64,000 nucleotides of DNA from Halorubrum sodomense (GCF_900111935.1 NZ_FOYN01000002.1:496001-560000); one strand, 5' to 3'; numbered from the stretch's first letter, positions 9,953 through 18,365 are shown. Program-made: numbers and translations. The notes: generated from the sequence alone by a model not told the origin.

Positions 9953-10876
9953 CTACTCCCTCCGAACGCGGACCTCGATGCCGTCGGCGTCGGTGACGGC
10001 GATCCCGCCCTCGCGCTCCTCGACGGCGAGCTCGACGCGCCCCTCCTCCGCGACCGCGTCGAGTCGGTCCCGGACCGCGTCCAGCGCGGCCGCGTCGGGC
10101 ACGACCACCTCGAACCACGCGAGCCCGCGCCCGGCGGCGGGGGTCGTCCGCCCCCGCCACGTGTTCGCGCCGAGGTGGTGGTGGTAGCCGCCGGCCGCGA
10201 CGAACCGCACGTCCGGGCCGCTCATCCCCACCTCGAAACCGAGGCCGTCGACGTAGACGGCCTCGAACGCCGACAGCGAGGTCACTTCCAGGTGGACGTG
10301 CCCCACGTCGGTGCCGGTCGGGGCGCGGTCGACGAGGGCGGCGGAGTCAGCGCCGTTCCCGGTCGCCGCGGCGGCGGCGACCCCCTCGACGTCGAGCGGG
10401 TCGGTCGCCATTCGTACCGTTCCGCCGTCGTCGACGGGCCACTCCTCGCGGGGCCGGTCGCGGTATATCTCCACGCCGTTCCCCTCCGGGTCGTCGAGGT
10501 ACAGCGCCTCGCTGACGAGGTGGTCGGAGGCGCCGTCGAGCCGCCACCGCTCCCGCACGCGCCCCAGCGCCTCGCCGAGCGCGGCCCGCGAGGGAACCCG
10601 GAACGCGGTGTGAAAGAGCCCGGCGTCGGTCCGGCTCCGGGCGGGGCGGTCGGCGTCGCGCTCCAGGAGTAACAGCGGCGTCTCGCCCGCCCCGAGCGTC
10701 GCGCGCTCGGCGTCGCGGTCGAGGACTGCGAGGCCGACCACGTCTCGGTAGAACGCGGTCGTCTCGTCGAGGTCGGCGACCCGGAGCGCGGCGCGGCCGA
10801 TCCGCGCCTCGGCCGGGAGTCGGTCGTCGCGGTCGCTCGCGGCCGTGGCGGAGTCGCCCTCGGCGTTATCGGTCAT
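9953..10876 (-). CDS. VOC-superfamily (glyoxalase/extradiol dioxygenase-like) protein
   Basis: This 307-residue protein has two vicinal-oxygen-chelate modules. The first is near residue 25 (IGRAALRVADLDETTAFYRDVVGL) with LDDPEGNGVEIYRDR closing it; the second starts at VGHVHLEVTSLSAFEAVYVD with YHHHLGANTW. The His/Glu positions suggest a metal site. Two-domain proteins of this type are annotated as glyoxalases or catechol-2,3-dioxygenases; the substrate is unknown. The start at 10876 was chosen over an upstream in-frame ATG because residue 1 there begins the usual short acidic leader. It is divergent from the mutase gene. Confidence 0.82.
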   Translation of the reverse strand: MTDNAEGDSATAASDRDDRLPAEARIGRAALRVADLDETTAFYRDVVGLAVLDRDAERATLGAGETPLLLLERDADRPARSRTDAGLFHTAFRVPSRAALGEALGRVRERWRLDGASDHLVSEALYLDDPEGNGVEIYRDRPREEWPVDDGGTVRMATDPLDVEGVAAAAATGNGADSAALVDRAPTGTDVGHVHLEVTSLSAFEAVYVDGLGFEVGMSGPDVRFVAAGGYHHHLGANTWRGRTTPAAGRGLAWFEVVVPDAAALDAVRDRLDAVAEEGRVELAVEEREGGIAVTDADGIEVRVRRE

Positions 10877-11006
10877 TGGGCGGGGTACGGTCGCCCGCGC
10901 GTTCAACGCGTCGGTCGCGGATCCGGCTCGGACGACTCTGCCCCCCTCGCCCGAACCTTCCCCATCGTCCGTTAGAATCAAACCCGCACGCGACCCAGCA
11001 TGAGGT

Positions 11007-11426
11007 ATGAGCGCCGAACAGCAGGAACGGGCCGTCCGGTGTCTGGTCGCGAAGGTCGGGCTCGACGGCCACGATCGGGGCGCACACGTGATCGCGCGGG
11101 CGTTCCGCGACGCCGGCTTCGAGGTCGTCTACTCCGGGCTCCACCGGGCGCCGGAGGACATCGTCCAGGCGGCGGTCCAGGAGGACGTCGACGTCCTCGG
11201 CATCTCGATCCTCTCGGGCGCGCACAACACGCTCGTCCCGAAGGTGATCGAGGGGCTCAAGGAGTACGACGCGTTCGACGACACCCTCGTCCTCGTCGGC
11301 GGGATCATCCCGGACGAGGACGAGGACGAGCTGAAGGAGCTGGGCGTCGCCGAGGTGTTCGGCCCCGGGACGCCGATGGAGGAGACGATCGAGTTCATCC
11401 GGAACAACGTCCCGGAGCGCGCGTAG
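11007..11426 (+). CDS. Methylmalonyl-CoA mutase, small B12-binding subunit
   Basis: This 139-residue cobalamin-binding domain belongs to a split methylmalonyl-CoA mutase, which interconverts methylmalonyl-CoA and succinyl-CoA in propionate and storage-polymer metabolism. The lower-ligand motif DGHDRG (DxHxxG), the SILSGAH stretch and VGGIIP are all present, as in free-standing archaeal mutase C-terminal subunits. The gene lies one base before the MeaB gene (TAG-ATG). The large catalytic subunit is not in this window and must be encoded elsewhere. Confidence 0.93.
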   Translation: MSAEQQERAVRCLVAKVGLDGHDRGAHVIARAFRDAGFEVVYSGLHRAPEDIVQAAVQEDVDVLGISILSGAHNTLVPKVIEGLKEYDAFDDTLVLVGGIIPDEDEDELKELGVAEVFGPGTPMEETIEFIRNNVPERA

Positions 11427-12605
11427 ATGGCCGGGCCGGACGCACCCGCGTTCGCGGACGCGCCGTCGCTCTCCGACGCGGACGCCGCGCTCGTCGAGGA
11501 CCTCCTCTCGGGGAGCCACCGCGCGCTCGCCCGCGTCATCACCAAGATCGAGAACCGAACGCCGGGGTACCGCGCGGTCGTCTCCGCCCTTCACGAGCAC
11601 ACCGGCGGCGCGGACGTGATCGGTATCACGGGCTCGCCGGGCGCCGGGAAGTCGACGCTGGTCGACAAGCTCGCCGCCGCCTACCGCGACCGCGGCGACA
11701 CGGTCGGGGTGATCGCGGTCGACCCCTCCTCGCCGTACACCGGCGGTGCGGTCCTCGGCGACCGGATCCGGATGGGGTCGAACGTCGGTGACATGGACGT
11801 GTTCTTCCGGTCGATGAGCGCGCGCGGCCAGCTCGGCGGCCTCTCGACCGCGACCGCGGACGCCGCGAAGGCGCTCGACGCCTTCGGGAAGGACGTCGTC
11901 GTCCTGGAGACCGTCGGCGCCGGACAGAACGAGGTCGACGTGGTCCGCACCGCCGACACGGTCGCGGTGCTGGTCCAGCCCGGCTCCGGCGACGACGTAC
12001 AGACGCTGAAGGCCGGCATCCTGGAGATCGGCGATGTCTTCGTCGTGAACAAGGCCGACATGGACGGCGCACAGCGGACGGTCGCCGAACTGAAGGAGAT
12101 GGTTCACCGGCGGGACGGCGGGACGACGGGCCGCGGGGCCGGTCACCACGGACCGACCTCGACGGCCTCGGCCGGTGCCGGCGGATCCGCGGCGGACCAC
12201 CGGGACGGCGGTCGCGACGCGGATGGTTCCGCGGCCGCCGGGTCCGCCGACGACGGCTCGGACGCAGACGCGTCGTGGACGCCGGACGTGTTAGAGACCG
12301 TCGCGAACACCGGCGAGGGCGTCGAGGCACTGATCGAGGCGTTCGACGCGCACGCGACGTACCTCCGCGAGTCCGGCGAGATCGAAGCGACCCACCGCCG
12401 TCGGTACGCCGAGGAGATCCGAACGCTCGTGCGGGCCGACGTGGGCGCGCTCGCGACCGCCGAAATCGAGCGTCGCGGCGGGATCGACCGGCTCGCGGAG
12501 CGCGTCCGCGACCGCGAGACAGACCCGTACGCGGTCGCAGAGGCGATCGTGGGACCGATCGCCGACTGCGTCGACGAGGTCGCGGACGGCGAGCCCGACG
12601 ACTGA
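11427..12605 (+). CDS. meaB: MeaB/ArgK GTPase, chaperone of methylmalonyl-CoA mutase
   Basis: A G3E-family GTPase that guards B12 loading and repair of methylmalonyl-CoA mutase. The 392-residue protein has Walker A GSPGAGKST (69-77), VIAVDPSSPYTGGAVLGDRIRM, the VLETVGAGQNEVDV switch region and NKAD for guanine specificity. Between about residues 226 and 281 a Gly/Ala/Asp-rich low-complexity insert separates KEMVH from WTPDVLETVA, which are nearly adjacent in bacterial homologues; the protein is correspondingly about 50 residues long for the family. It directly follows the mutase small subunit. Confidence 0.93.
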   Translation: MAGPDAPAFADAPSLSDADAALVEDLLSGSHRALARVITKIENRTPGYRAVVSALHEHTGGADVIGITGSPGAGKSTLVDKLAAAYRDRGDTVGVIAVDPSSPYTGGAVLGDRIRMGSNVGDMDVFFRSMSARGQLGGLSTATADAAKALDAFGKDVVVLETVGAGQNEVDVVRTADTVAVLVQPGSGDDVQTLKAGILEIGDVFVVNKADMDGAQRTVAELKEMVHRRDGGTTGRGAGHHGPTSTASAGAGGSAADHRDGGRDADGSAAAGSADDGSDADASWTPDVLETVANTGEGVEALIEAFDAHATYLRESGEIEATHRRRYAEEIRTLVRADVGALATAEIERRGGIDRLAERVRDRETDPYAVAEAIVGPIADCVDEVADGEPDD

Positions 12606-12639
12606 CGCGTCGGTCACCGCCCGGGGTCGCGGCGCCGCC

Positions 12640-12711
12640 GGGTTCGACCGCACCCACGGGTTCGACCGCACCCACGGGTTCGACCGCGCCGCCGGACTCG
12701 ACCGCGCCGCC
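12640..12711 (+). repeat. Four 18-bp tandem repeats in intergenic DNA
   Basis: The unit GGGTTCGACCGCACCCAC occurs twice perfectly (12640-12675), followed by two degenerate units ending GCGCCGCC (12676-12711). The array lies after the meaB stop and just ahead of the TATA box of the hydrolase gene. It has no spacers, so it is not CRISPR. It looks like a small replication-slippage minisatellite. Confidence 0.85.
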
Positions 12712-12753
12712 GCGTCCCACGAGTATAAGTCGCCAGCGAACCAACAGTTTTCC

Positions 12754-13707
12754 ATGAAGCTCAGGAACCTCCTCGGCAGCGCCGTCCTCGGCGTCGGCGC
12801 GCTCGCGGCGCTCAACACCGGTCTCCGGTACGAGGGCGAACTGGAGCCCCCGCTCGACGGCGACGACGGCGTCTTCCGTTGGCGCGGGATGGACGTCGCG
12901 TACACCGAGGCGGGCGACCCGGACGACCCGGACCTCGTGTTGCTCCACGGGATCAACGCCGCCGCCTCCTCCGGGGAGTGGCGCGCGGTGTTCGACGACC
13001 TGGCGGCCGACTACCACGTGATCGCGCCCGACTTCCCGGGGTACGGCCGTTCGGACCGGCCGCCGCTCCGGTACTCCGCCGCCCTGTACGAGGACTTCGT
13101 CCACGACTTCCTCACCGAGTTCGACGAGCCGGCCGTCGTCGCCTCCTCGCTGTCGGCGGCGTACGCGGTCGCGGCGGTCGACGACGGCGACGCGGACGGC
13201 GGCGTCGAGCTGCGCGGGTTCGTCGCCGTCTGTCCGACCGCGACCGCGGGACCGAGCCCGGCCAAGGGATGGCTCCGCGAGCTGCTCCGCGCGCCCCTCG
13301 TCGGGCAGGCGCTGTTCAACGTCATCTCGTCGAAGCCGTCGATCCGGTACTTCAACGCCGACCACGGCTACGACGACCCCGGGAATCCGAGCGCGGAGTG
13401 GACCGACTACGAGTGGCGCACCACTCACGCCGAGAACGCGCGGTTCGCGCCCGCCTCGTTCGTCTCGGGGAGCCTCAACAGCGAGGTCGACCTGGCGACC
13501 GCGCTCGCGGACCTCGACGTCCCCCCGACAATCGTCTGGGGCCGGGAGGCGACCGTGAGCCCGCTCACCGACGGGCGCGACCTCGCCGACGCGGCCGACG
13601 CCCGCCTCGTCGTCTTCGACCGTGCGCGGCTGCTCCCGCACGTCGAACACCCCGACCGCTTCGTCGAGACGGTCGAGGAGGCGCTCGTCGCGGGCAAAGC
13701 GGCGTAG
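12754..13707 (+). CDS. Alpha/beta-hydrolase fold protein
   Basis: A 317-residue alpha/beta-hydrolase of unknown substrate. It has an N-terminal hydrophobic helix (residues 5-20), the oxyanion region LLHGINAAASSGEW, the fold marker DFPGYGRSDRP and a C-terminal catalytic-histidine candidate in LLPHVEHPDRF. The nucleophile elbow reads VASSLSAAYA, so the usual GxSxG is replaced by SxSxA. A TATA box (GTATAAG, 12723-12729) 25 nt before the ATG indicates a leaderless transcript and supports this start. It may be membrane-associated through the N-terminal helix. Confidence 0.85.
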   Translation: MKLRNLLGSAVLGVGALAALNTGLRYEGELEPPLDGDDGVFRWRGMDVAYTEAGDPDDPDLVLLHGINAAASSGEWRAVFDDLAADYHVIAPDFPGYGRSDRPPLRYSAALYEDFVHDFLTEFDEPAVVASSLSAAYAVAAVDDGDADGGVELRGFVAVCPTATAGPSPAKGWLRELLRAPLVGQALFNVISSKPSIRYFNADHGYDDPGNPSAEWTDYEWRTTHAENARFAPASFVSGSLNSEVDLATALADLDVPPTIVWGREATVSPLTDGRDLADAADARLVVFDRARLLPHVEHPDRFVETVEEALVAGKAA

Positions 13708-13734
13708 GGGCCTTCCGCTCAGCGGCCGCCCCGC

Positions 13735-14253
13735 TCACGCGTCGCGGCGCACGTACAGCGTCTTCTCGCAGGCCGCGTGGACCGCCCCTTCCTCGTCGAC
13801 GAGCGAGACGAGGTACTCGCGGTCGGTCGACTCTCTCGGCCCGAGCGCGTCGCGGATCGCCTCCGTCTCCGCGGTCGGCAGGTCGAACTCCGCGTACAGC
13901 GCCTCGCGGCCGGGCTCGATGAACTCCAGCGCGGCCGACTTGTCCCAGACCGTGAAGCCGTCCCCGAGGATCCGGCGGAGCATCGTCATGTACACCGGGT
14001 CGATCGCGCCGTAGATGCTGCCGCCGAAGATCGTCCCGACCGCGTTTCGGGTACGCCAGTTGAACGGCACCCGGATCCTGACGTAGCGCCAGTCGGCCGC
14101 GATGTGGTCGACGCGCGCCCCGGTACCCCGGTACGCGGGCAGAAGGTTGAATCCGAGCCGCCAGAGGCGGGTCCGCCCGCTCTCCGCCGGCGGGTCCTCG
14201 CGCAGGGGTCGCGGCTCGGGGTCGCGGTCGACCCCGGTCGGGGAATCGCTCAC
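13735..14253 (-). CDS. Hotdog-fold DUF4442 protein, putative acyl-CoA thioesterase
   Basis: A 172-residue protein of the DUF4442 hotdog family, related to acyl-CoA thioesterases. Family features are FNLLPAYRGTGARV, the RTRNAVGTIFGGSIYGAID stretch that forms the hotdog helix, and LEFIEPGREALYAEF. The N-terminal 30 residues are a disordered acidic leader. It converges on the alpha/beta hydrolase gene, and its 5' side faces repeat element A. The substrate is unknown. Confidence 0.8.
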   Translation of the reverse strand: MSDSPTGVDRDPEPRPLREDPPAESGRTRLWRLGFNLLPAYRGTGARVDHIAADWRYVRIRVPFNWRTRNAVGTIFGGSIYGAIDPVYMTMLRRILGDGFTVWDKSAALEFIEPGREALYAEFDLPTAETEAIRDALGPRESTDREYLVSLVDEEGAVHAACEKTLYVRRDA

Positions 14254-14344
14254 GGCGATCCGGGACGGCCCGCCGACAAACCGGTGTCGGAACCGGCGAC
14301 AACCCGCCCGGAGTTGTCGACGTCTAACGCTCGGTTACACGGAC

Positions 14345-14768
14345 ACCGTGGCGCGTGCCCGCGAGTGGTCGCCCCCGGCGACCGCGAGACGGCACGCGCG
14401 AGGGAGTTAGTCGCCCGAAGCGGAGCGAGGGCGACTAACGAGGCTGGGGAGGCGTGAGGCTGCGGTGCGGTCGCGGTCGGGCGGGACTCAAAGGGGTAGC
14501 CGTGAGGACGAAGCACGGCGCAGTAAGCACCGCAGCGAAGGAGCGAGCAACGCGAGCGACTGAGCGAGGCGCGCAACAAGCCGCGCGAGTCCTCACGGCT
14601 GGGGCTTTGGAGCTGTTCGCCGTCGATCCAAAGTTGGTCACGTATCGCCGAGCGGCTGGAGCTTTGGAGGCGTTCACAGCCGATCTGCCGGGTGATATCT
14701 ATAAACGAGCGGCCGGTCTTCGACCGCGTTCGCCGTCGATCCGCCAGCAACCGTTTATTCACCGATAG
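14345..14768 (-). repeat. Dispersed structured element, copy A (reverse orientation)
   Basis: This copy fills the 624-bp gap between the DUF4442 gene and ncs6. Read on the minus strand it has three head units (about 14701-14746, 14651-14686 and 14597-14623), each containing a form of CTCCAAAGCCCCAGCCG. Stem 1 follows (14498-14509 with 14589-14600, 12 bp), then the conserved CCTTTGAGTCCC-like and CCTCCCCAGCCTCG-like blocks, stem 2 (GTTAGTCGCCC 14406-14416 with 14429-14439, 11 bp), and stem 3 (14351-14359 with 14391-14399, enclosing GGTCGCC/GGCGACC). Arm sequences differ from those of copies B-D but remain complementary. No convincing protein is encoded. Function is unknown. Confidence 0.8.
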
Positions 14769-14877
14769 CCGTCACCTCGGGAGCGTTCGAATCGAGGTCG
14801 CTCCCATCCGCCGCCGATACTCCCCTCACGTAGTCGGCCCGAAACGGGTATCCCCGCGCGACCGCAACCCGACACCG

Positions 14878-15888
14878 ATGGAGTGCGACAAGTGCGGAGC
14901 CGACGCGATTCACCACGCCGCCTACTCCGGGGCGCACCTCTGTGGCGATCACCTCCGGAAGTCGGTCGAGAAGCGCGTGAAGCGTCGGATCCGCGAGGAC
15001 GGTCTCCTCGATCCGGACGCGACCCCCGACGACCCCGACCGCTGGGTGATCGGGCTCTCCGGCGGGAAAGACAGCGTCGCCCTGACGCAGATCCTCGACG
15101 ACGTGTTCGGGAAGGACCCCCGCGTCGAGATGCTCGCCCTGACGATCCACGAGGGGATCGAGGGGTACCGCGACGCGAGCGTCGACGCCACGATCGAGCT
15201 GGCCGACGACCTCTCGCTGCGTCACGAACTGGTCTCCTACGAGGAGGAGTTCGACGTGCGGATGGACGATGTCGTCGAGGACGACCCCGAGGACATGGCC
15301 GCCTGCGCGTACTGCGGTGTCTTCCGCCGCGATCTGCTCGAGAACTACGCCGCCGAGTTCGACGCCGACAAGCTGCTCACCGGCCACAACCTCGACGACG
15401 AGGCGCAGACCGCGATGATGAACTTCCTCGAGGGCGACGTCCGACAGGTGGCGAAACACTTCGACGCCTCGCTCGGTCCCCTCGACGAGCGCGAGGCCAC
15501 CGACGCGTTCGTCCCGCGCGCCAAGCCGCTCCGCGACGTGCCGGAAAAGGAGATCGCGCTGTACTGTCACGTCCGCGACCTCCCCACGCACATGGCGGAG
15601 TGCCCCCACGCCGAGGAGGCGTACCGCGGCGAGATCCAGTCGACGATCCACGAGTTAGAGGAGAACCATCCGGGCGCGCGCCACTCGATCATGGCCGGCT
15701 ACGAGGAGCTGTCCGCGCTCGCGGCCGACGCCTACCGCGGCGACGCCGGAGCGGGCGGCCCGGGCGACGAAACGGGCGAAAACGACGGGGGAAGCTCCGC
15801 GCTCCGCGAGTGCGAGCGCTGCGGCTCGCAGACGAGCCGAGACGTCTGTCGGAAGTGCCGCCTGCTGGAATCGATCGAAGCGGTCTGA
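14878..15888 (+). CDS. ncs6: tRNA 2-thiolation protein Ncs6/NcsA (TtuA family)
   Basis: An adenylating enzyme that activates the wobble uridine of tRNAs for Lys, Glu and Gln before sulfur transfer from a ubiquitin-like SAMP carrier. The 336-residue protein has an N-terminal zinc ribbon (CDKCGADAIHH), the PP-loop SGGKDS, a central CAYCGVFRRD, a third catalytic cysteine region HMAECPHA, and a C-terminal ribbon CERCGSQTSRDVCRKC. The ATG at 14878 starts exactly at the zinc ribbon, and sequence upstream belongs to repeat element A. A cognate tRNA-Gln(UUG) gene lies in the same window at 57759. Confidence 0.93.
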   Translation: MECDKCGADAIHHAAYSGAHLCGDHLRKSVEKRVKRRIREDGLLDPDATPDDPDRWVIGLSGGKDSVALTQILDDVFGKDPRVEMLALTIHEGIEGYRDASVDATIELADDLSLRHELVSYEEEFDVRMDDVVEDDPEDMAACAYCGVFRRDLLENYAAEFDADKLLTGHNLDDEAQTAMMNFLEGDVRQVAKHFDASLGPLDEREATDAFVPRAKPLRDVPEKEIALYCHVRDLPTHMAECPHAEEAYRGEIQSTIHELEENHPGARHSIMAGYEELSALAADAYRGDAGAGGPGDETGENDGGSSALRECERCGSQTSRDVCRKCRLLESIEAV

Positions 15889-15952
15889 CGGGACGGCACC
15901 CTCGTTCGCAACCCGTCTCGAAAAATGGCGGTCGGCCGTTCCGGGGTTCGAC

Positions 15953-17200
15953 TCAGCGGATGACGTCGAGCCCGTTGTTCTTCTCGATCGGGTCGCTGCC
16001 GCCGTCGGACTCCCACGCGTCGCGTTCGGTACCGCCCGAGACCGCCGGCTCGCCCCTGTTGTCCGCGGCGCCCGCGGTCCCCGAGGTCCCGTTCGTCTCG
16101 GCCGCCCGGGAGCGCGAGTCGCCGAGGTCGTCGGCGTCGACCGCGGCCCGGGACTTGTCAGCCTGCTTTTGAGTGGAGGGGCCGAGCACCTGCGCGCTCT
16201 GGACGCCCGTCATGATCGCCATGACGCGCACCTTCCCCTTGTACTCCTCCTGAATGCGGGCGCCCCAGATCACGTTGGCGCTCGCCTCCAGCCGCTCGGT
16301 GATGTTGTTCGCGATCCCCTCGGCCTCCTTCAGCGTGAGGTCTGGGCCGCCCGTGATGTGGACGAGCCCGCCCGAGGCGCCGCGGTAGTCCACGTCGAGC
16401 AGCGGGTGGTTCATCGCGTCGTTCACCACCTCTTGGGTCTTGTTCTTGTCCTGGGTCTCGCCGACGAGCATGACCGCGACGCCGCCCTGATTCATGATCG
16501 TCGACATGTCGGCGTAGTCGAGGTTGATGAGGCTCGGCTGCGTGATCGTCTCCGAGATCCCCTTCACCGTCTCCGCGATGATCTGGTCCATCACGGAGAA
16601 CGCCTTCCCGATCGGCAGGTTCGGGACGTAATCGAGCAGTCGGTTGTTGTCGAGGACGATGATCGAGTCGGCCTCGTTGCGGAGCGTCTCTAGCCCCTCC
16701 TCGGCCTTCACGGTGCGAGCGCGCTCGACGTTGAACGGCGTCGACACCATCCCGACGACGATGGCGCCCTGCTCTTTGGCGATCTTCGAGATGACCGGCG
16801 CCGCGCCGGTTCCCGTGCCGCCGCCCATCCCGGCGGTGACGAAGACGAGGTCCGCGTCGCCGAGCACCTCCTTGATCGTCCCCTGGGCCATCTCGGTGGC
16901 GCGTTCGCCCATCTTGGGGTCGCCGCCGGCACCGAGCCCCTGCGTGAGCGACTTGCCCACGAGGATCTTGGTGTCGGCCTCGATCATCTTGAGGTGCTGT
17001 TTGTCCGTGTTGATGGCGACGGTGTCGGCGCCGTCGACGCCGATGTTGTACAGTCGGTTGACGGTGTTGTTCCCGGCGCCGCCGGCACCGACGATGACGA
17101 TCCGGGGGTCCCCGAACTCGTCGTCTCCCATGTCGACGTCGTCCATGTCGCGCTGCTCCGCTTCCGCGTTGTCGAGTGCGTCCTGAACGAGATCTTGCAT
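15953..17200 (-). CDS. ftsZ2: Cell division tubulin FtsZ2
   Basis: One of the two archaeal FtsZ GTPases of the division ring; FtsZ2 is needed for constriction. The 415-residue protein has the tubulin signature GGGTGTG (126-132), GAGGAGNN for nucleotide binding and the T7 loop NLDYAD for GTP hydrolysis. The short N-terminal leader [17 protein letters not shown] and the C-terminal tail [10 protein letters not shown] identify FtsZ2 rather than FtsZ1. A disordered linker of about 55 residues separates core and tail. The start lies 4 bp after the cdrS stop, so the two form one operon. Confidence 0.96.
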   Translation of the reverse strand: MQDLVQDALDNAEAEQRDMDDVDMGDDEFGDPRIVIVGAGGAGNNTVNRLYNIGVDGADTVAINTDKQHLKMIEADTKILVGKSLTQGLGAGGDPKMGERATEMAQGTIKEVLGDADLVFVTAGMGGGTGTGAAPVISKIAKEQGAIVVGMVSTPFNVERARTVKAEEGLETLRNEADSIIVLDNNRLLDYVPNLPIGKAFSVMDQIIAETVKGISETITQPSLINLDYADMSTIMNQGGVAVMLVGETQDKNKTQEVVNDAMNHPLLDVDYRGASGGLVHITGGPDLTLKEAEGIANNITERLEASANVIWGARIQEEYKGKVRVMAIMTGVQSAQVLGPSTQKQADKSRAAVDADDLGDSRSRAAETNGTSGTAGAADNRGEPAVSGGTERDAWESDGGSDPIEKNNGLDVIR

Positions 17201-17204
17201 CAGT

Positions 17205-17384
17205 TTACACCTTCGCCCAGTTGCGGTTGCGGCCGCGCTCGTCGCGCTCGCCGTCCTGCTCGTTCAACATGTCGCGGACGGCCGACCGGATCGCCTCGCT
17301 CCGGTTCGGGAACTCGCCCGTTTCCACCATCTGTTCGACCTCGTCGATCTGCTGTTTCGGGATTCGTAGTGTCACACGCTCCAT
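17205..17384 (-). CDS. cdrS: Ribbon-helix-helix cell-division regulator CdrS
   Basis: A 59-residue DNA-binding protein with a ribbon-helix-helix fold: the beta strand [17 protein letters not shown], then [17 protein letters not shown]. It corresponds to CdrS, known in Halobacterium and Haloferax as the short cell-division regulator co-transcribed with ftsZ2. The start at 17384 gives the conserved N-terminus; a longer in-frame ATG would put coding sequence over the operator region. Four bases separate it from ftsZ2. Upstream lies an array of GTAAGAC motifs, suggesting autoregulation or control by CdrL. Confidence 0.92.
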   Translation of the reverse strand: MERVTLRIPKQQIDEVEQMVETGEFPNRSEAIRSAVRDMLNEQDGERDERGRNRNWAKV

Positions 17385-17397
17385 TGGTATTCCCCCG

Positions 17398-17551
17398 GTA
17401 AGACGGCGAACACGCGACGCGTGTGTCTTACAGCCCGGAACCGCCCGGATGCGGGGCGGCACCCCACATCGGACGCCCGCTGTAAGACGACCGTCTTACG
17501 CAACTGAACTCATCGAGCCCAATAATATAAAACTACCGCTGATTGTAAGAC
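17398..17551 (-). promoter_or_regulatory. cdrS-ftsZ2 promoter with GTAAGAC/GTCTTAC operator array
   Basis: Five exact copies of GTAAGAC or its complement occur in 154 bp: 17398-17404, 17425-17431 (complement), 17482-17488, 17493-17499 (complement) and 17545-17551. Two form a perfect 7+4+7 palindrome at 17482-17499. The minus-strand TATA box is the AT stretch 17521-17533, so transcription should start near 17497-17505, inside the palindrome. One motif sits upstream of TATA and two lie in the about 115-nt leader. This arrangement fits repression by a ribbon-helix-helix factor such as CdrL or CdrS (inference). Confidence 0.75.
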
Positions 17552-17599
17552 ATACTGCTAAAAAACCCGATTTTGAGCGTATACGTGCGGTCACGGACC

Positions 17600-18232
17600 C
17601 TATCTGTCTTTCAAAACGTCCGCCGCCGGGGTCCGACGCCCGCAGCCGGGGCAGAACGCCCAGTCGGTTCGGAGCTCGTCACCGCACTCGCAGAACGCTC
17701 TGTGCGACTGCTTTTCTCCACAATTCGGGCAGTAAACGTGATCTCCGGGTACGATCTCTCCGCATCCGTCACAGGCGTTTTCGCGCCTTCGCGCGCCCGG
17801 ATCGGTTTCGCTCGTCTGTCCGCTCCGCCCCCCCTTCGTCTTACGCCCGTCCGGTTCCGTCTCCCCGGTCGTCTCACGCGTCACACGAACGTCCTCGTCC
17901 GATTCGACGGATTCGCCCGTCGGAGCGTCGAGCGTGACGTTTACGTTGATGTCGCCGGCGTTTCCGGGCGCACGTGTCGGCGCCGTCGCACCGCCCGCCG
18001 GGCCGAGCCGCTCGTCGAGCGCGGCATCGAGCCGGTCCGCGATCAGTTCGTCGACGCGGTCCGCGAGTGCGTCGTCGACGCTCGCCGTCGACGCGTCGGA
18101 CGCGTCCTCCGCCCCGTCGACCTCGTCGAGGTGCGTCCGGAGCGCCTCCCGCATCACCTCGCTCTTGGAGGCGTCACACGCTTCCAGCCGGTCGACGAGG
18201 TCGTCGTCCGCCCGGAAGGTGATCTTGCTCAT
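17600..18232 (-). CDS. cdrL: RHH and zinc-ribbon transcription factor CdrL
   Basis: A 210-residue regulator with an N-terminal ribbon-helix-helix (ITFRADDDLVDRLEACDASKSEV split around residues 4-26, then MREALRTHLDEVD). A central acidic linker and a C-terminal pair of zinc ribbons follow (CDGCGEIV, CPNCGEK, CECGDE, CPGCGRR; about residues 150-200). It sits just upstream of cdrS-ftsZ2 on the same strand and matches CdrL, described as the long regulator of that operon. A TATA-like ATACTTGT about 25 nt before the ATG suggests leaderless transcription. Confidence 0.88.
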   Translation of the reverse strand: MSKITFRADDDLVDRLEACDASKSEVMREALRTHLDEVDGAEDASDASTASVDDALADRVDELIADRLDAALDERLGPAGGATAPTRAPGNAGDINVNVTLDAPTGESVESDEDVRVTRETTGETEPDGRKTKGGRSGQTSETDPGARRRENACDGCGEIVPGDHVYCPNCGEKQSHRAFCECGDELRTDWAFCPGCGRRTPAADVLKDR

Positions 18233-18337
18233 ACCCGAGTGATTCCTCCGGTCAGTACAAGTATCTTCCCCCGTTGTCTGACACGTTTCACGGCACCGAA
18301 ACGTTCCGCCGATCGGCGCCGATCCATGCTATTTGGT

Positions 18338-18365
18338 CACACGTGTGTCTGACGCAGATTTATAC
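18338..18365. promoter_or_regulatory. Divergent promoter between cdrL and the smc operon
   Basis: The 158 bp between cdrL and the coiled-coil gene hold a 10-bp palindrome CACACGTGTG (18338-18347), directly upstream of a TATA box (ATTTATAC, 18358-18365) for the rightward gene. The TATA box is about 27 nt before the ATG at 18391. TGTCTGAC occurs twice (near 18276 and 18346). The placement would let one factor influence both division and chromosome-segregation genes; that link is inference. Confidence 0.5.

Noticed and set aside
12640-12711. Possible CRISPR array
   Set aside because: Units are contiguous 18-mers with no spacers and no cas genes are present; the other tandem arrays in the window are likewise spacer-free.
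14692-14877. Longer ncs6 start at 14692
   Set aside because: The first 62 codons lie partly in repeat element A and are unlike the family; the zinc ribbon begins at 14878.
15953-17200. Labelling this tubulin as FtsZ1
   Set aside because: The cdrS partner gene, the short N-terminal leader and the NNGLDVIR tail are FtsZ2 features.
17205-17462. Longer 85-residue CdrS starting at 17462
   Set aside because: The extension would overlap the transcript leader and two GTAAGAC motifs and has no RHH-family counterpart; the 59-residue form starts with the fold's first strand.
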